From contig JAUVCL010000006.1 of assembly GCA_030595845.1 (NCBI GenBank), forward strand, positions 1 to 28,213: 28,213 nucleotides of DNA. Direction: 5' to 3'. The stretch comes from Campylobacterota bacterium. Its GTDB lineage: Bacteria; Campylobacterota; Campylobacteria; Campylobacterales; Sulfurovaceae. A program made the position numbers and the translations under genes. Under the pieces are notes generated by a model that worked only from the letters and a program-made list of their open reading frames with translations, ran no database searches and had not been told where the DNA came from. Below, piece after piece: positions 1-7,545 of this stretch. Numbering within the stretch: the stretch's first letter is position 1; each line of letters begins with the position of its first letter.

Positions 1-2837
1 CCCCTGTGGGGAGACTCACTCAAGCCAAAAGTCTCAAAAAACTCACGGTTACAGGTAAGGGTAGGCTGAACGGGCAAGTCTTGTCTGCGGAAGGTAAAAC
101 ACCTATATCCGGTGCCAGAGTATTTGTAAAGGGTACGGCAGTGGATGCCAGAACAGATGCAAATGGTAGGTTCTCTGTAGAAGTACCATCAGGTGTTGAG
201 TTAAGTATATCAGTGGTACATACAGCATACTCTGCTCAGACCATTAGCGGGGTTAAAGTAGCCAAAAATGGTAGTACTTCTCGTAAGATCACACTGACAC
301 CAGCGAGTATGGAGCTTGAAGAGTATGTGGTTCTTGCACCGCATGTAGAAGGCTCCTTGACGGATATCATTGCAGAAGAGAAAAACGCTAATGCCATTAC
401 CAACATACTGGGCGCAGAAGAGTTGTCAAAAAAAGGTGACTCTACCGCTGCAGCAGCACTCAGTAGAGTGACAGGGGTGACCCTGGTTGATGGTAGAAAT
501 ATTTATGTAAGGGGACTGGGAGAAAGGTATTCAAATATTGAAATGAATGGATTACCTCTGCCTTCCCCCAATCCACTTAAAAGAACGGTGCCTTTAGATA
601 TCTTTCCTTCTTCTATCATTGGTTCGATGAAGATCCAGAAGAGTGCTTCTGCAGATATTCCAAGCTCTTTTGGCGGGGGATATATAGATATCAGAACCAA
701 AGAACAGTTTGATGAAGATTTCATTAAAATCTCTCTGGGTGGGAAGATCAATAATTATACGGGAACTGGACAGATCGATTATGTTGGATCTGCAACGGAC
801 TGGACAGGGTATGACCATAGTTATAGAAGTATTCCTCAACCCATACTGGATGCTACTCAGGTAGTAGTGGGAGAAAGAACACCTACATTTACCACAAGAG
901 ACTTTAGCGAAGAGCAATTGTCAGAGTTTACACAAATGTATCCTAACCGTATATATGACGTCTATGAATCGACACTGAAACCTGGATTTGGAGGCTCTAT
1001 AGAAGGGGCTAAAAGTTTTGATATCAGTGATGATCATCATCTTACTATCTATGGGAATTATTCTTATACTCAGGACAGTAAATATGTGCCTGAAGAGTTT
1101 TTTGGATATGACTATGATGCGGAGGGTAATCAGCAAAGTGAGCCAAGTAAATATGGTACGATCGATCAGACCGGAATGTCTATTGCTCATGGGGGTATGC
1201 TGAATATCGGATATAACTATATGGATGTTCTAAGATTGAAATATACTAAACTTTATACAAACAATGCAGTGAAGACAACGCGGGTTACCGATGGTATTAT
1301 CGGGTCTAACTATGATCACTTGACTTATTATAATTTAAACTGGGAAGAGAGAGAACTAAATGTGGATCAATTCTCTGGGGATTTTGATTATCAGGTTTTT
1401 GATCTGAACTCTAATTTAAAGTTTGGATTCCAGAGCAGTACAGCAAAGTTTTATCAGCCTAATAACTATCAGTATATCTATATTACGGAAGGTGGTATTA
1501 CCTTTAACGATAACACTAAAAGTAATCATCTGTCCAACAGTGTGACTTCTGATGATACACTCGATGCCATGTATCTTAAAAACAGACATGAGATTGAAAT
1601 TTTTAAACCCGATGAATATATTGAGTATGGGATCAATATCTCATCAAAAGAGAGAGTATCTAGACAGCAAAAGTATTATCTTGATAAGACGAATAACCTA
1701 CCAGTGGCTGACCGTGATCTGGTAGGAGAGATAGACAGTATCTATAGTAACTATGTGTTACCTGCATATCCCTATGATTACAGACTGTTTCAGATTGCTA
1801 CACTGTTTAAGGCAGAAGACTCTTTTGATGGCTATGTAGATGAAACGAGTCCGTTTGTCTCATGGATGAGTAAACCATGGGATGATGTTGAAATGGTTTT
1901 GGGCGTGAGATATGTGAATTTAGAACAGAGAATAGATCAGTTCAAACTAGATAAGACCAACCCTGATTTTTCACTAAGAAACAATGTTATATTGGTGCCT
2001 GATATTTTAACGATAGATGATTATTTCCCCTCTATCTCTGTTAAATATAAATACTCTGAAAAACAGTATTTTGATTTTGCGGCATCCAAGACTTACATTA
2101 TGCCTGACATGAGGGAGTTTACGGAAGGGGAATATTTTCATCCGTTTGATGTGGCGACCATTGTAGGAAACCCTGAACTTGTCAATACGCTTATCTATAA
2201 CTTTGATTTTAAATACAGTTATTTTTTCTCGGAGAGAGAAAACGTTAAATTTGGACTCTTCTATAAATATATGGACAAACCCATTGAGGATGTGATGTTG
2301 CCATCTACCTCATTGCCTATTTACTCTTTTGCCAATACGGATTCAGCAACACTGTACGGGTTTGAAATTGATGGGAGAAAGAACTTTGATATTATTAATC
2401 CAAAATGGTCGAACTATTATGTATCGGGTAACTTCTCGTATAACTATTCTGAAGTATCATTGACCCAGGAACAAAAAGAAATTTTTACTTCAGATAGCAG
2501 AGAACTGCAGGGGTTATCTCCTTATGTCGTGAATCTTACGCTTGGATATGAGACGCAAAACAGGTCAGCGCTTTTAAACCTCAATCATATGGCTGAGCGT
2601 CTTCGTAAGGTGGGTGTTATTGATGGTCCAGATAGAGAGTTGGATCAGTATGAAGCACCTGCGACACTTTTAGACTTTGTATGGATAGAGAAATTCAAGT
2701 ATGAATATGATTTTGAAGTCAAGGTGAAAGCAGGCAATATTTTGAATGAAGAGATCATTTGGAGACAAGGAGAAGGTATCACCAGAAAGTTTAAAAATGG
2801 ACGTACCTTGAGTGTGAAAATCTCAGCAACATTCTAA
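1..2837 (+). CDS. TonB-dependent outer-membrane receptor (5' end outside window)
   Basis: This is an outer-membrane gated channel that takes up a ligand using TonB energy. The reading frame is open from the first base, so the true start and signal peptide lie upstream; the GTG at 6 is only the first possible start in the window. In the visible 943 residues, about 18-98 look like a carboxypeptidase-regulatory-like beta-sandwich (GARVFVKGTAVDARTDANGR). Residues about 100-235 are the plug (IYVRGLGERYSNIEMNG, then FGGGYIDIRT), and the rest is a tyrosine- and aspartate-rich barrel ending in the aromatic terminus SVKISATF. A possible TonB box is EEYVVLAP near residue 105. The next gene downstream starts a run of Pho-box promoters, so a phosphorus-containing ligand is a reasonable inference, but the promoter of this gene is not in the window and the substrate is unknown. 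Confidence 0.9.
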   Translation, partial: PVGRLTQAKSLKKLTVTGKGRLNGQVLSAEGKTPISGARVFVKGTAVDARTDANGRFSVEVPSGVELSISVVHTAYSAQTISGVKVAKNGSTSRKITLTPASMELEEYVVLAPHVEGSLTDIIAEEKNANAITNILGAEELSKKGDSTAAAALSRVTGVTLVDGRNIYVRGLGERYSNIEMNGLPLPSPNPLKRTVPLDIFPSSIIGSMKIQKSASADIPSSFGGGYIDIRTKEQFDEDFIKISLGGKINNYTGTGQIDYVGSATDWTGYDHSYRSIPQPILDATQVVVGERTPTFTTRDFSEEQLSEFTQMYPNRIYDVYESTLKPGFGGSIEGAKSFDISDDHHLTIYGNYSYTQDSKYVPEEFFGYDYDAEGNQQSEPSKYGTIDQTGMSIAHGGMLNIGYNYMDVLRLKYTKLYTNNAVKTTRVTDGIIGSNYDHLTYYNLNWEERELNVDQFSGDFDYQVFDLNSNLKFGFQSSTAKFYQPNNYQYIYITEGGITFNDNTKSNHLSNSVTSDDTLDAMYLKNRHEIEIFKPDEYIEYGINISSKERVSRQQKYYLDKTNNLPVADRDLVGEIDSIYSNYVLPAYPYDYRLFQIATLFKAEDSFDGYVDETSPFVSWMSKPWDDVEMVLGVRYVNLEQRIDQFKLDKTNPDFSLRNNVILVPDILTIDDYFPSISVKYKYSEKQYFDFAASKTYIMPDMREFTEGEYFHPFDVATIVGNPELVNTLIYNFDFKYSYFFSERENVKFGLFYKYMDKPIEDVMLPSTSLPIYSFANTDSATLYGFEIDGRKNFDIINPKWSNYYVSGNFSYNYSEVSLTQEQKEIFTSDSRELQGLSPYVVNLTLGYETQNRSALLNLNHMAERLRKVGVIDGPDRELDQYEAPATLLDFVWIEKFKYEYDFEVKVKAGNILNEEIIWRQGEGITRKFKNGRTLSVKISATF

Positions 2838-2840
2838 AGG

Positions 2841-2883
2841 GTAACATTTCTGTAACAATTATGTAACCAATTTTTTCTATACT
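2841..2883 (+). promoter_or_regulatory. Pho-box promoter of the porin gene
   Basis: Three direct repeats GTAACA, GTAACA and GTAACC start at 2841, 2852 and 2863, exactly 11 nt apart. The -10 element TATACT is at 2878-2883, 15 nt after the start of the last repeat. The repeats sit where a -35 would be, as expected for activation by a PhoB-type regulator. The same geometry recurs at six other places in the window. Confidence 0.8.
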
Positions 2884-2912
2884 TCCGAAATTAAAAACAA
2901 GGAAGGTAGAAA

Positions 2913-4211
2913 ATGAAAAAAATTATACTATCAACAGTAGCAATTACAACACTGGCAATGACCGGTGCTTATGCCGATACAAGTTCTGATATCGCAGCAA
3001 TGAAAGCAATGATGACTGAAATGAGTCAGCGTCTTGCTAAGCTTGAGCAGGAAAATATACAACTTAAAGCAACACAGAAACAACAGGAAAAAGTTGTAAA
3101 ACAGGTTAAAGCAGAAACGCAAGCTAAGAAGACAAAAAGAACGGCGATCGCAAAAGAAGATGTGACAAGTGAAGTTACTGCAGCACACGTAGAGAAGTTT
3201 GCAAAAGCGACAGTCGTAAAATCAAAAGTACCAGTACTTAAATTCTCTGGTAAACACTACCTTGGTTTTGTAAGTTCTGAAAAAGATGGTTCAGATAGAG
3301 AGAATGCATTTGAGACCAGAAGAAACTACTTCCAAGTAAAAGCATATATGGGTGAACATTCAAAAGATTTCTTGAGAATTACTCTTGATACTTTCCATAA
3401 TGATGATGAATTAGATGGTGATGATAAAGGAAGTTGGGAAGTAAGACTCAAGTATGCTTATCTTTACTTAGACAACGTTCTTCCATTTACAGGTGTTGAG
3501 ATCGGTCAGGCACACAGACCTTGGATCGATCATGAAGAGCATGGTGGGTGGAATTATCGTTCTATCTCTAAAGTTTTTGTGGAAGCGAGCAATGGTGCAC
3601 ACTTGACAAACTCTGCTGACCTTGGATTTAACTTTAAAACAAAAATGGAGCATTTCTCTTCTGAACTTGGTCTTTTCAACGGTGAAGGTTACCATGGCAT
3701 TGAAGAAGGTGATGGCTTGAGTGCTGAGTGGAGATTAACAGGTCACATTCTTGGTACAGGTAAGGAAAAGAGAAAGAACAGTAGTACCTATGCAGATGTC
3801 TCATTCTTAGGTCAGTGGAATAATTCAAGTAATAAGCATGGCGATGAAGACTTGAACTGGTATGGTTTACATGCTGTATATAACCAACCGGAATTTCTTC
3901 TTGCAGGACAATATATAGATACTGTAGATGCTGCTGATGGTTTGAATGGTTCAGTTAAAAACTATGCAGGTTCAGGATATTCATTGAATGGTGAATTTAG
4001 ATTTGCAGAAAAATGGAAAATTATTGGTAGATATGATAATTTTGAATTAGATAATACACAATATGGTGAACAAACAAGTGCTATCGCTGGTGTTACATAC
4101 AAATACAACAACTATGTTGAGTTCATTGCCAACTACCTTGGTGAAGGAAATCTTAAAGATGCTGGTGTAGATCAAGATTCTCTTATGTTAAGTGCAGAAG
4201 TAAACTGGTAA
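2913..4211 (+). CDS. Phosphate-starvation porin (OprO/OprP-like)
   Basis: This 432-aa protein is probably a trimeric outer-membrane porin. It has a Sec signal peptide (about residues 1-21, cut after AYA) and an alpha-helical coiled-coil stretch at about 25-75 (AAMKAMMTEMSQRLAKLEQE), common in porins tethered to peptidoglycan or forming N-terminal trimers. Positively charged residues follow, then a beta-barrel from about residue 105 to the terminal aromatic W (SAEVNW). The ATG follows AAGGAAGG at good spacing. The promoter carries three Pho-box repeats, so phosphate or polyphosphate passage is inferred from context together with resemblance to the porin O/P family; I cannot identify the specificity-determining residues. 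It lies between the TonB receptor and the PiT transporter and appears to be a single-gene transcript ending at a hairpin. Confidence 0.8.
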   Translation: MKKIILSTVAITTLAMTGAYADTSSDIAAMKAMMTEMSQRLAKLEQENIQLKATQKQQEKVVKQVKAETQAKKTKRTAIAKEDVTSEVTAAHVEKFAKATVVKSKVPVLKFSGKHYLGFVSSEKDGSDRENAFETRRNYFQVKAYMGEHSKDFLRITLDTFHNDDELDGDDKGSWEVRLKYAYLYLDNVLPFTGVEIGQAHRPWIDHEEHGGWNYRSISKVFVEASNGAHLTNSADLGFNFKTKMEHFSSELGLFNGEGYHGIEEGDGLSAEWRLTGHILGTGKEKRKNSSTYADVSFLGQWNNSSNKHGDEDLNWYGLHAVYNQPEFLLAGQYIDTVDAADGLNGSVKNYAGSGYSLNGEFRFAEKWKIIGRYDNFELDNTQYGEQTSAIAGVTYKYNNYVEFIANYLGEGNLKDAGVDQDSLMLSAEVNW

Positions 4212-4239
4212 TCATTTAAACTTTTAAAACAACTTCTTG

Positions 4240-4268
4240 AAGATGGGCAAATATGCCCATCTTATTTC
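4240..4268 (+). terminator. Hairpin after the porin gene
   Basis: AAGATGGGCA (4240-4249) and TGCCCATCTT (4254-4263) form a perfect 10-bp stem with a 4-nt loop, followed by a short ATTTCCC tail. The U-tract is weak, but position and stem strength fit a terminator. Confidence 0.6.
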
Positions 4269-4303
4269 CCTTAAAACCCCATTTTTTACCTTCACATTAT
4301 TTG

Positions 4304-4346
4304 GTTACAATTTGGTAACAAAATTGTAATACTTTTCCTCTATACT
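4304..4346 (+). promoter_or_regulatory. Pho-box promoter of the PiT gene
   Basis: Repeats GTTACA (4304), GTAACA (4315) and GTAATA (4326) are 11 nt apart, with TATACT at 4341-4346. The last repeat to -10 distance is 15 nt, identical to the porin promoter. Confidence 0.8.
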
Positions 4347-4377
4347 TCCGCCAATATTTTAACGATGAAGGAAGACA

Positions 4378-5919
4378 ATGAATAACACATTCAAAATGAT
4401 GATTGGGGCAGGCTTTGCCGTAGCTGTAGCTTTTTATGCAACCAGCATTATAGGAGACGCATCACATGGTGGATTTTTAGTTTTAGCAGCAGTTTTTGGT
4501 GCGTATATGGCAATGAACATTGGGGCAAATGATGTTGCCAACAACGTGGGGCCTGCTGTGGGTTCCGGGGCACTGACTATTGGTGGTGCTATCCTCATTG
4601 CTTCTATTTTTGAAGCGGCTGGAGCACTTATCGCCGGTGGTGATGTCGTAGGGACGATCAAAAAAGGGATTATTTCTCCAGATGCATTTGGTGGAGACCC
4701 GATGGTATTTGTTTATGCCATGTCAGCAGCGCTCTTGGCTGCAGCACTTTGGTTAAACCTTGCGACATGGCTTAAGGCACCGGTTTCTACGACACACTCC
4801 ATCGTTGGTGGTGTGCTTGGTGGAGGTATCGCTGCTGGTGGTTTTGCTATCGTTTCCTGGGGTACAATGGGTAAGATCGCTGCTTCATGGGTGATCTCTC
4901 CTGTACTTGGTGGTGTGATCGCTGCGATCTTCCTTTATATTATAAAATCACAGATCATGTATAAAGAAGACAAACTCACTGCAGCAAAAAAAATAGTCCC
5001 TATATTGGTAGCAGTAATGGCTGCGGCATTCATCACCTACCTCACACTTAAAGGGCTTAAAAAAGTGTGGCCTGTGATCGTAGAGACTTTAACATTTTTA
5101 CCAGAGACTAAAAAACCTACATTATTGGTAGCGCTTATTTTTGGTGCTATTGGTGCAGGCATTACTTATGTTATTGTCAAGCCTAAGATCGCAAAAAGAA
5201 TTGTGGGTATGGAAGCAACAAGAGAGTCGATCAATCTTCTCTTTACGATTCCTCTTATCTTTGCAGCAGCGCTTCTTTCTTTTGCGCATGGTGCGAATGA
5301 TGTTGCCAATGCAGTTGGTCCTTTGGCGGCAGTCTATGATGCACTTACTACACACGGGGTTTCTGCTAAAGCTGCCATTCCTTTATGGGTGATGGTTGTG
5401 GGTGGTTTAGGTATCTCTATTGGTCTTGCACTTTTTGGTCCAAGACTCATTAAAACTGTAGGTTCTGAGATCACTGAACTTGATCAGATGAGAGCATTTT
5501 CCATTATGATGGCAGCTTCTATTACCGTGGTTATCGCCTCTCAGCTTGGCTTGCCGGTTTCTTCTACACATATTGCTGTAGGAGCCATCTTTGGTGTAGG
5601 TTTTTTGAGAGAATGGTTAGATTCTAAACAGATGGGTGAAAAACAGGAGAAACTTCAACGAGAAGTCTCTAAGCAACATGCCTTGAAAACAGAACTGTCA
5701 GAACTTGAGAGCGCGGGTGACTATAAGAAACAGGTAGAATTAATGGATGCATTGAAGACACAAAAGAAAAAAGTAAAAAGTCTTAAAAGAACACTTCGTG
5801 AAAACTATGTGAAACGTGGTATGGTTAAGAAAATCTTAGCGGCATGGGTGATCACCGTACCTGCAGCAGCAATACTTTCAGCGATTATCTTCTTCATTTT
5901 AAAAGGTGTGGCGGTATAA
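4378..5919 (+). CDS. pit: PiT-family inorganic phosphate transporter
   Basis: This is an inner-membrane secondary transporter (Pi with H+ or Na+) of 513 aa. It has the two inverted-topology family signatures: GANDVANNVGPAVGSG near residue 49 and GANDVANAVGPLAAV near residue 304. Each is followed later by a PVSTTHS or PVSSTHI motif, as in PiT/PHO-4 proteins. Residues about 411-485 form a highly charged, probably cytoplasmic coiled coil (KQEKLQREVSKQHALKTELS) before the final membrane helix. The ATG follows GAAGGAAG. Unlike the constitutive low-affinity Pit of enteric bacteria, this gene has a three-repeat Pho box, so it is predicted to be induced by phosphate starvation alongside Pst. A strong hairpin follows the stop. 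Confidence 0.93.
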   Translation: MNNTFKMMIGAGFAVAVAFYATSIIGDASHGGFLVLAAVFGAYMAMNIGANDVANNVGPAVGSGALTIGGAILIASIFEAAGALIAGGDVVGTIKKGIISPDAFGGDPMVFVYAMSAALLAAALWLNLATWLKAPVSTTHSIVGGVLGGGIAAGGFAIVSWGTMGKIAASWVISPVLGGVIAAIFLYIIKSQIMYKEDKLTAAKKIVPILVAVMAAAFITYLTLKGLKKVWPVIVETLTFLPETKKPTLLVALIFGAIGAGITYVIVKPKIAKRIVGMEATRESINLLFTIPLIFAAALLSFAHGANDVANAVGPLAAVYDALTTHGVSAKAAIPLWVMVVGGLGISIGLALFGPRLIKTVGSEITELDQMRAFSIMMAASITVVIASQLGLPVSSTHIAVGAIFGVGFLREWLDSKQMGEKQEKLQREVSKQHALKTELSELESAGDYKKQVELMDALKTQKKKVKSLKRTLRENYVKRGMVKKILAAWVITVPAAAILSAIIFFILKGVAV

Positions 5920-5933
5920 AAATACTTCCTACT

Positions 5934-5971
5934 AGGCATATTTGGAAAGAAACTTTTTCAAATATGACCTT
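5934..5971 (+). terminator. Terminator-like hairpin after the PiT gene
   Basis: AGG-CATATTTG (5934-5944) pairs with CAAATATG-ACCT (5959-5970), with one bulged A. The arms extend inward through AAA/TTT. A related hairpin follows the phoB gene at 6851, so this belongs to a duplicated segment. Confidence 0.55.
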
Positions 5972-6004
5972 CTTTGGAAGTTACCTAATAGCTATACTAC
6001 AAAC

Positions 6005-6080
6005 ACGCAACCAAGATATGTGCTTTACTTCCTTTTTATCATAGCCTCCTTCCCCTTTTTACTATTCATCTTGGTTGCTA
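6005..6080 (+). ncRNA. Candidate small RNA A, anti-SD loop
   Basis: A -10 element TATACT (5993-5998) predicts a transcript start near 6005. The predicted 5' end GCAACCAAGAT (6007-6017) is perfectly complementary to ATCTTGGTTGC (6068-6078), giving a closed 11-bp stem. The roughly 50-nt loop is pyrimidine-rich and contains CCTCCTTCCCC (6045-6055), whose CCUCCUU equals the anti-Shine-Dalgarno end of 16S rRNA. There is no plausible ORF here. There is no clear U-tract 3' terminator, so the 3' end is uncertain. Element B at 6922 shares the -10 context, stem sequence and preceding hairpin. No in-register Pho box was found. Alternative: a short mobile palindromic repeat. Confidence 0.45.
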
Positions 6081-6121
6081 AATCTTCTTCGTATGTACTT
6101 ACCCATGGATTCATCTAGTCT

Positions 6122-6153
6122 GTAATCAAAATGTTATCAAGATATATTATTAT
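6122..6153 (+). promoter_or_regulatory. Pho-box promoter of the first phoB-like gene (leaderless)
   Basis: Repeats GTAATC (6122) and GTTATC (6133) are 11 nt apart, with TATTAT at 6148-6153, again 15 nt from the last repeat. The -10 ends 6 nt before the ATG at 6160, so the start site should coincide with the start codon. This predicts autoregulation. Confidence 0.7.
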
Positions 6154-6159
6154 CTAACT

Positions 6160-6843
6160 ATGCAAAATACAGATATAGAAATTATCGTTATAGAAGACGA
6201 ACCGGATATTTTGGAACTTCTTGAGTATCATCTTGAAAAAGAGGGTTACTCTGTGACAGGGTTCCTTTCTGCAGAAAAGGTGGAACAGTTCCTAGAAGAA
6301 GAAAACCCTGCTTTGATGGTCGTAGACAGAAACCTCCCTGGTATAGAAGGCAGTGAATTTGTAGCACAAATGAGAGAACTTGGCTACGATATGCCTGTCA
6401 TGTTTCTTACTGCAAGAGATAAAGAGAGTGACCTGATAGAAGGGTTTAACTCTGGAGGGGATGACTATATGACAAAGCCTTTCAGTTCTAAAGAACTACT
6501 TTTGCGTATAGGGGCACTCTTGAAGCGCAGCGGTGCAACATCTGGAGATAAAGTAAAGTACAGAGATCTTATTTTGGACTTACAAAAACGGGAACTTGCT
6601 ATTGCTGACCATTGTATAGAATTAACAAATTTAGAATTTAAACTGCTTCATACTTTTGTGAAAAATCCACATCAGCCTCTTGACCGGGATTTTCTTCGTG
6701 ATGAGGTGTGGGGTGATGACAGTATGAATTTTCATGATAAAACGATCAATGTAGCTATGAATAGACTAAAAAAGAAGATAGATCCAGAAGCAATAAAAGA
6801 ATACTTTGCCCCGGTATGGGGTGTAGGATATAAATTACTTTAA
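6160..6843 (+). CDS. phoB: PhoB-like response regulator, copy 1 (autoregulated)
   Basis: This is a 227-aa OmpR/PhoB-family transcription factor. The receiver domain (about 6-120) has the acidic pocket E12-D13, phospho-acceptor D56 in VVDRNLPG, T84 in FLTARD and K106 in TKPF. The C-terminal winged-helix domain ends in the family motif WGVGYKLL. The ATG has no Shine-Dalgarno sequence and lies 6 nt after a -10, so translation is probably leaderless. A Pho box in the promoter implies positive autoregulation. The position among Pho-box genes (PiT, pstS, pstCAB-phoU) supports the phosphate role. No sensor kinase adjoins it; a PhoR-type partner must be encoded elsewhere. A very similar paralogue lies at 11937. 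Confidence 0.88.
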   Translation: MQNTDIEIIVIEDEPDILELLEYHLEKEGYSVTGFLSAEKVEQFLEEENPALMVVDRNLPGIEGSEFVAQMRELGYDMPVMFLTARDKESDLIEGFNSGGDDYMTKPFSSKELLLRIGALLKRSGATSGDKVKYRDLILDLQKRELAIADHCIELTNLEFKLLHTFVKNPHQPLDRDFLRDEVWGDDSMNFHDKTINVAMNRLKKKIDPEAIKEYFAPVWGVGYKLL

Positions 6844-6850
6844 CGCAACT

Positions 6851-6900
6851 AGGCATATTTGAAACAAGAATATTTTCAAAATGCCCTTATTTAATTTTTT
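6851..6900 (+). terminator. Rho-independent terminator after phoB copy 1
   Basis: GGCAT-TTTGAAA (6852-6864, one bulge) pairs with TTTCAAA-ATGCC (6874-6885), followed by a T-rich tail ending in TTTTTT (6895-6900). It is related in sequence to the hairpin at 5934. Confidence 0.75.
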
Positions 6901-6921
6901 GATGACTGCTATACTTCAAAC

Positions 6922-7010
6922 AAGCAACCAAGAACTATGTATATTGCCATACATATAATTCTTTTACATAAGATACTTTCTCCCTTCCTCTTCTTTATTC
7001 TTGGTTGCTA
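6922..7010 (+). ncRNA. Candidate small RNA B, anti-SD-like loop
   Basis: An extended -10 TGC-TATACT (6907-6915) predicts a start near 6922. AGCAACCAAGAA (6923-6934) pairs perfectly over 12 bp with TTCTTGGTTGCT (6998-7009). Inside lies a second hairpin (TATGTAT/ATACATA) and then an unpaired pyrimidine run CTTTCTCCCTTCCTCTTC (6976-6993). It shares the stem and upstream terminator with element A, so the two are paralogous copies flanking phoB copy 1. There is no ORF and no U-tract at the 3' end. Confidence 0.45.
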
Positions 7011-7013
7011 AAT

Positions 7014-7045
7014 GTTACTAAAATGATACCAACTTACTTTATACT
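7014..7045 (+). promoter_or_regulatory. Pho-box promoter of candidate small RNA C
   Basis: Repeats GTTACT (7014) and GATACC (7025) are 11 nt apart, with TATACT at 7040-7045, 15 nt from the last repeat. No ORF starts just downstream. The predicted start at about 7052 coincides with the first base of the stem of element C. Confidence 0.6.
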
Positions 7046-7051
7046 CCTAAC

Positions 7052-7147
7052 AGGCATCTCTTATCAAGATACACAGTAAATCATTTTCATACTTTATACC
7101 TCCTCTTTTAAATCAATATAGTACTCCCTACTTATAGAGATGCCTTC
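7052..7147 (+). ncRNA. Candidate Pho-regulated small RNA C
   Basis: The predicted 5' end AGGCATCTCT (7052-7061) is perfectly complementary to AGAGATGCCT (7136-7145). The enclosed loop contains ACCTCCTCTTTT (7098-7109) and a CTCCCT run, again resembling an anti-Shine-Dalgarno sequence. Its stem sequence differs from A and B but the architecture is the same. The Pho-box promoter makes it the best candidate of the three for a phosphate-starvation riboregulator. The 3' end is not defined by a canonical terminator. Confidence 0.45.
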
Positions 7148-7151
7148 TCAT

Positions 7152-7183
7152 GTTATACAAATGTTATCGCTTTAGTTTATAGT
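7152..7183 (+). promoter_or_regulatory. Pho-box promoter of the 69-aa protein
   Basis: Repeats GTTATA (7152) and GTTATC (7163) are 11 nt apart, with TATAGT at 7178-7183, keeping the 15-nt spacing. Confidence 0.65.
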
Positions 7184-7208
7184 CACCTATTCACATAAGG
7201 AAAGCATC

Positions 7209-7418
7209 ATGAAAGAAGAAATGTTTATTTCAGAAAAGAAGATAGAAAAACTCTCAAAAAGAGTCGCTAAGACTTTTAGTCTGTCGGAAGAAGAGGCACT
7301 GGGTGTTATTTATGAAGAGTGGGATATTGTAGAAACTCTTTTTCACGAGCATGGGAAAGTCAAGGCTGTACATCAATACTTTATAGAAGAGATCAACTAT
7401 ACTTACCGGATAGCGTAA
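7209..7418 (+). CDS. Small acidic protein of unknown function, Pho-regulated
   Basis: This is a 69-aa soluble protein with no signal peptide or membrane segment. I do not recognise the family. It is rich in E and K and probably helical (KKIEKLSKRVAKTFSLSEEE), and ends in EEINYTYRIA. The ATG follows ATAAGGAAAGC, a good Shine-Dalgarno sequence, which together with the dedicated Pho-box promoter supports it as a real gene. It lies between the small-RNA-like units and pstS, each with its own promoter. Possible roles (a small regulator of Pst, PhoU or the PhoB proteins) are guesses only. Confidence 0.7.
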   Translation: MKEEMFISEKKIEKLSKRVAKTFSLSEEEALGVIYEEWDIVETLFHEHGKVKAVHQYFIEEINYTYRIA

Positions 7419-7445
7419 TAGTGTAGAAAACGATATTTTTAAATG

Positions 7446-7488
7446 ATAACAGAGTTGTAATCAAAATGTTTCCAAGTTATTTTATACT
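7446..7488 (+). promoter_or_regulatory. Pho-box promoter of pstS
   Basis: Repeats ATAACA (7446), GTAATC (7457) and GTTTCC (7468) are 11 nt apart, followed by TATACT at 7483-7488 at the standard 15-nt distance. Confidence 0.78.
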
Positions 7489-7545
7489 TCGCCAAATCCA
7501 AAACCCAAAGAGGGCGGATAACTTATTTTCGAAGGAAAAACAAAG

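Noticed and set aside
5969..5998. Possible Pho box before small-RNA unit A (GTTACC at 5980)
   Set aside because: The distance to TATACT is 13 rather than 15 nt and there is no partner repeat 11 nt upstream.
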